From positions 1 through 23,269 of the forward strand of contig JAPLGK010000154.1 of NCBI GenBank assembly GCA_026390195.1: a stretch of DNA of 23,269 bases, written 5' to 3'. This DNA is from Caldisericota bacterium. Its GTDB lineage: Bacteria; Caldisericota; Caldisericia; Cryosericales; Cryosericaceae. Under the pieces are notes generated by a model. That model was not told where the DNA came from. It ran no database searches and was given only the letters and a program-made list of their open reading frames with translations. Made by a program: the position numbers and the translations under genes. Shown here piece after piece: positions 22,433 to 23,269 of the stretch (the stretch's first letter is position 1; each line of letters starts with the position of its first letter).

Positions 22433-23269
22433 CTAGGGCCGCACGAACGCGGCGCGTCCGGCGTATGAAGCCTGGTTGCCGAGCTCCTCCTCAATGCGCA
22501 TGAGCTGATTGTACTTCTCGACACGTTCGCCGCGGCAGGGAGCGCCGGTCTTGAGGTGCCCTGTGCCCATGCCGACGGTGAGGTCGGCGATGAAGCTGTC
22601 GACCGTCTCGCCGCTGCGGTGGGAGACCATGGCTCCCCATCCGGCCTTGCGCGCCAGCGTGATGGCCGCGATGGTTTCGGTCAGGGTACCAATCTGGTTC
22701 AACTTGATAAGGACAGCATTGGCGGCGTTCTCGTCGATGCCGCGCTGGATGCGTTCGACATTGGTGACAAACAGGTCGTCGCCGACCAGCTCGATCTTCT
22801 GCCCGATGGTCTGGTTCAGCAGCTTCCAGCCGTCCCAGTCGTCTTCGGCCAGACCGTCCTCAAGGACGACGAGAGGATACTTCTCCACCCAGTCGGCATA
22901 CATGGCGACCATTTCGGCAGACGTGGCCTTCCGGCCCTCGGTGCGCAGGTTGTACAGGCCTTCTTCGTAGAAGCCACTGGAGGCTGGGTCGAGCGCGATG
23001 GCGATCTGCTCGCCCGGCTTGTACCCTGCTTTCTCGATGGCCTTGATGATCAGCTCGATGGCTTCAGCGTTGCGCTTGAGAGCCGGGGCAAATCCACCTT
23101 CGTCGCCGACGCCAGTGGTGTAGCCCGCACTCTTGAGAACGCCCTGGAGTGTGTGATACGTTTCGCTTGCCCAGCGCACAGCTTCCCGGAACGTCGGTGC
23201 TCCCACCGGAGCAATCATGAACTCCTGCAGGTCGGTCCCCTGCCAGTTGGCGTGGACGCCACCGTTCAT
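22433..23269 (-). CDS. eno: Enolase, C-terminal part
   Basis: The last 278 codons of the gene; the start lies right of the window. Recognisable enolase blocks are DLQEFMIAPVGAPTF, GVGDEGGFAP, ALDPASSGFYEEG, VLEDGLAEDDWDGW, LVGDDLFVTN, LIKLNQIGT and SHRSGETVDSFIADL. These include the Mg2+ ligands (Asp of ALDPASS, Glu of LEDGL, Asp of GDDLF), the catalytic Lys of KLNQIGT and the SHRSGE substrate loop. The enzyme converts 2-phosphoglycerate to phosphoenolpyruvate in glycolysis in the cytoplasm. About 150 N-terminal residues are missing only because of the window edge. The MFS gene follows 49 bp later in the same direction. The closing EELGNQASYAGRAAFVRP is an ordinary bacterial enolase end. Confidence 0.97.
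   Translation of the reverse strand: MNGGVHANWQGTDLQEFMIAPVGAPTFREAVRWASETYHTLQGVLKSAGYTTGVGDEGGFAPALKRNAEAIELIIKAIEKAGYKPGEQIAIALDPASSGFYEEGLYNLRTEGRKATSAEMVAMYADWVEKYPLVVLEDGLAEDDWDGWKLLNQTIGQKIELVGDDLFVTNVERIQRGIDENAANAVLIKLNQIGTLTETIAAITLARKAGWGAMVSHRSGETVDSFIADLTVGMGTGHLKTGAPCRGERVEKYNQLMRIEEELGNQASYAGRAAFVRP

Overview
This GC-rich window (about 60% G+C by eye) is a dense bacterial chromosome segment: 19 genes or gene candidates on both strands, short gaps, and several 4-bp start/stop overlaps. I see no rRNA, tRNA, CRISPR array, transposase or phage gene. The organism looks like an anaerobic or fermentative bacterium. The clues are an NfnAB-type NADH-dependent ferredoxin:NADP oxidoreductase pair and a secreted fibronectin-III protein ending in a copper-amine-oxidase-N1-like domain, an architecture common in Firmicutes and some deep-branching phyla. 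A Caldisericota/Cryosericota-like or high-GC Firmicutes-like source is a guess only.

Layout. 1-1477: 3' end of a metallo-beta-lactamase-fold hydrolase, directly abutting a convergent MFS transporter. 1783-4515: a 910-residue secreted protein. 4767-6131: a stand-alone dihydrolipoamide-dehydrogenase-type flavoprotein, convergent with a minus-strand operon. 6161-10382: that operon, read from the right: a half-length betaine/choline-type ABC permease remnant, a MoxR AAA+ ATPase, a DUF58 protein and a TgpA-like membrane transglutaminase. 10779-13060: nfnA-nfnB. 13204-13845: a PAP2/inositolphosphotransferase-like membrane enzyme, whose end overlaps a convergent S41 peptidase (13823-15487). 15601-16987: a methyltransferase plus a CBS-ACT protein. 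16988-17464: an intergenic stretch with two strong hairpins, a possible small ORF and a repeat-like motif. 17465-18779: a short-chain dehydrogenase and a small membrane protein. 18862-20351: threonine synthase behind a short protein resembling the front half of ATC-hydrolase-family proteins. 20468-21202: a classical PAP2 phosphatase, overlapping a convergent MFS transporter (21160-22383). 22433-23269: the C-terminal part of enolase.

Genes acting together. The MoxR-DUF58-TgpA trio is a widespread but functionally unresolved cell-envelope module; here it is led by a truncated permease gene that supplies the promoter and is translationally coupled to moxR. nfnA and nfnB overlap by ATGA and should form one electron-bifurcating complex. 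The methyltransferase and CBS-ACT genes are 19 bp apart. The ATC-hydrolase-like gene overlaps thrC by ATGA.

Most of the window is ordinary metabolism. The points worth a second look are the permease remnant heading the MoxR operon, the mirrored stop-codon palindrome at 6123-6169 and its possible relative at 17261-17293, a REP-like element at 18306-18356, the half-length protein coupled to thrC, and the paired direct repeat between the S41 peptidase and the methyltransferase. I did not find a clear, entirely new system.
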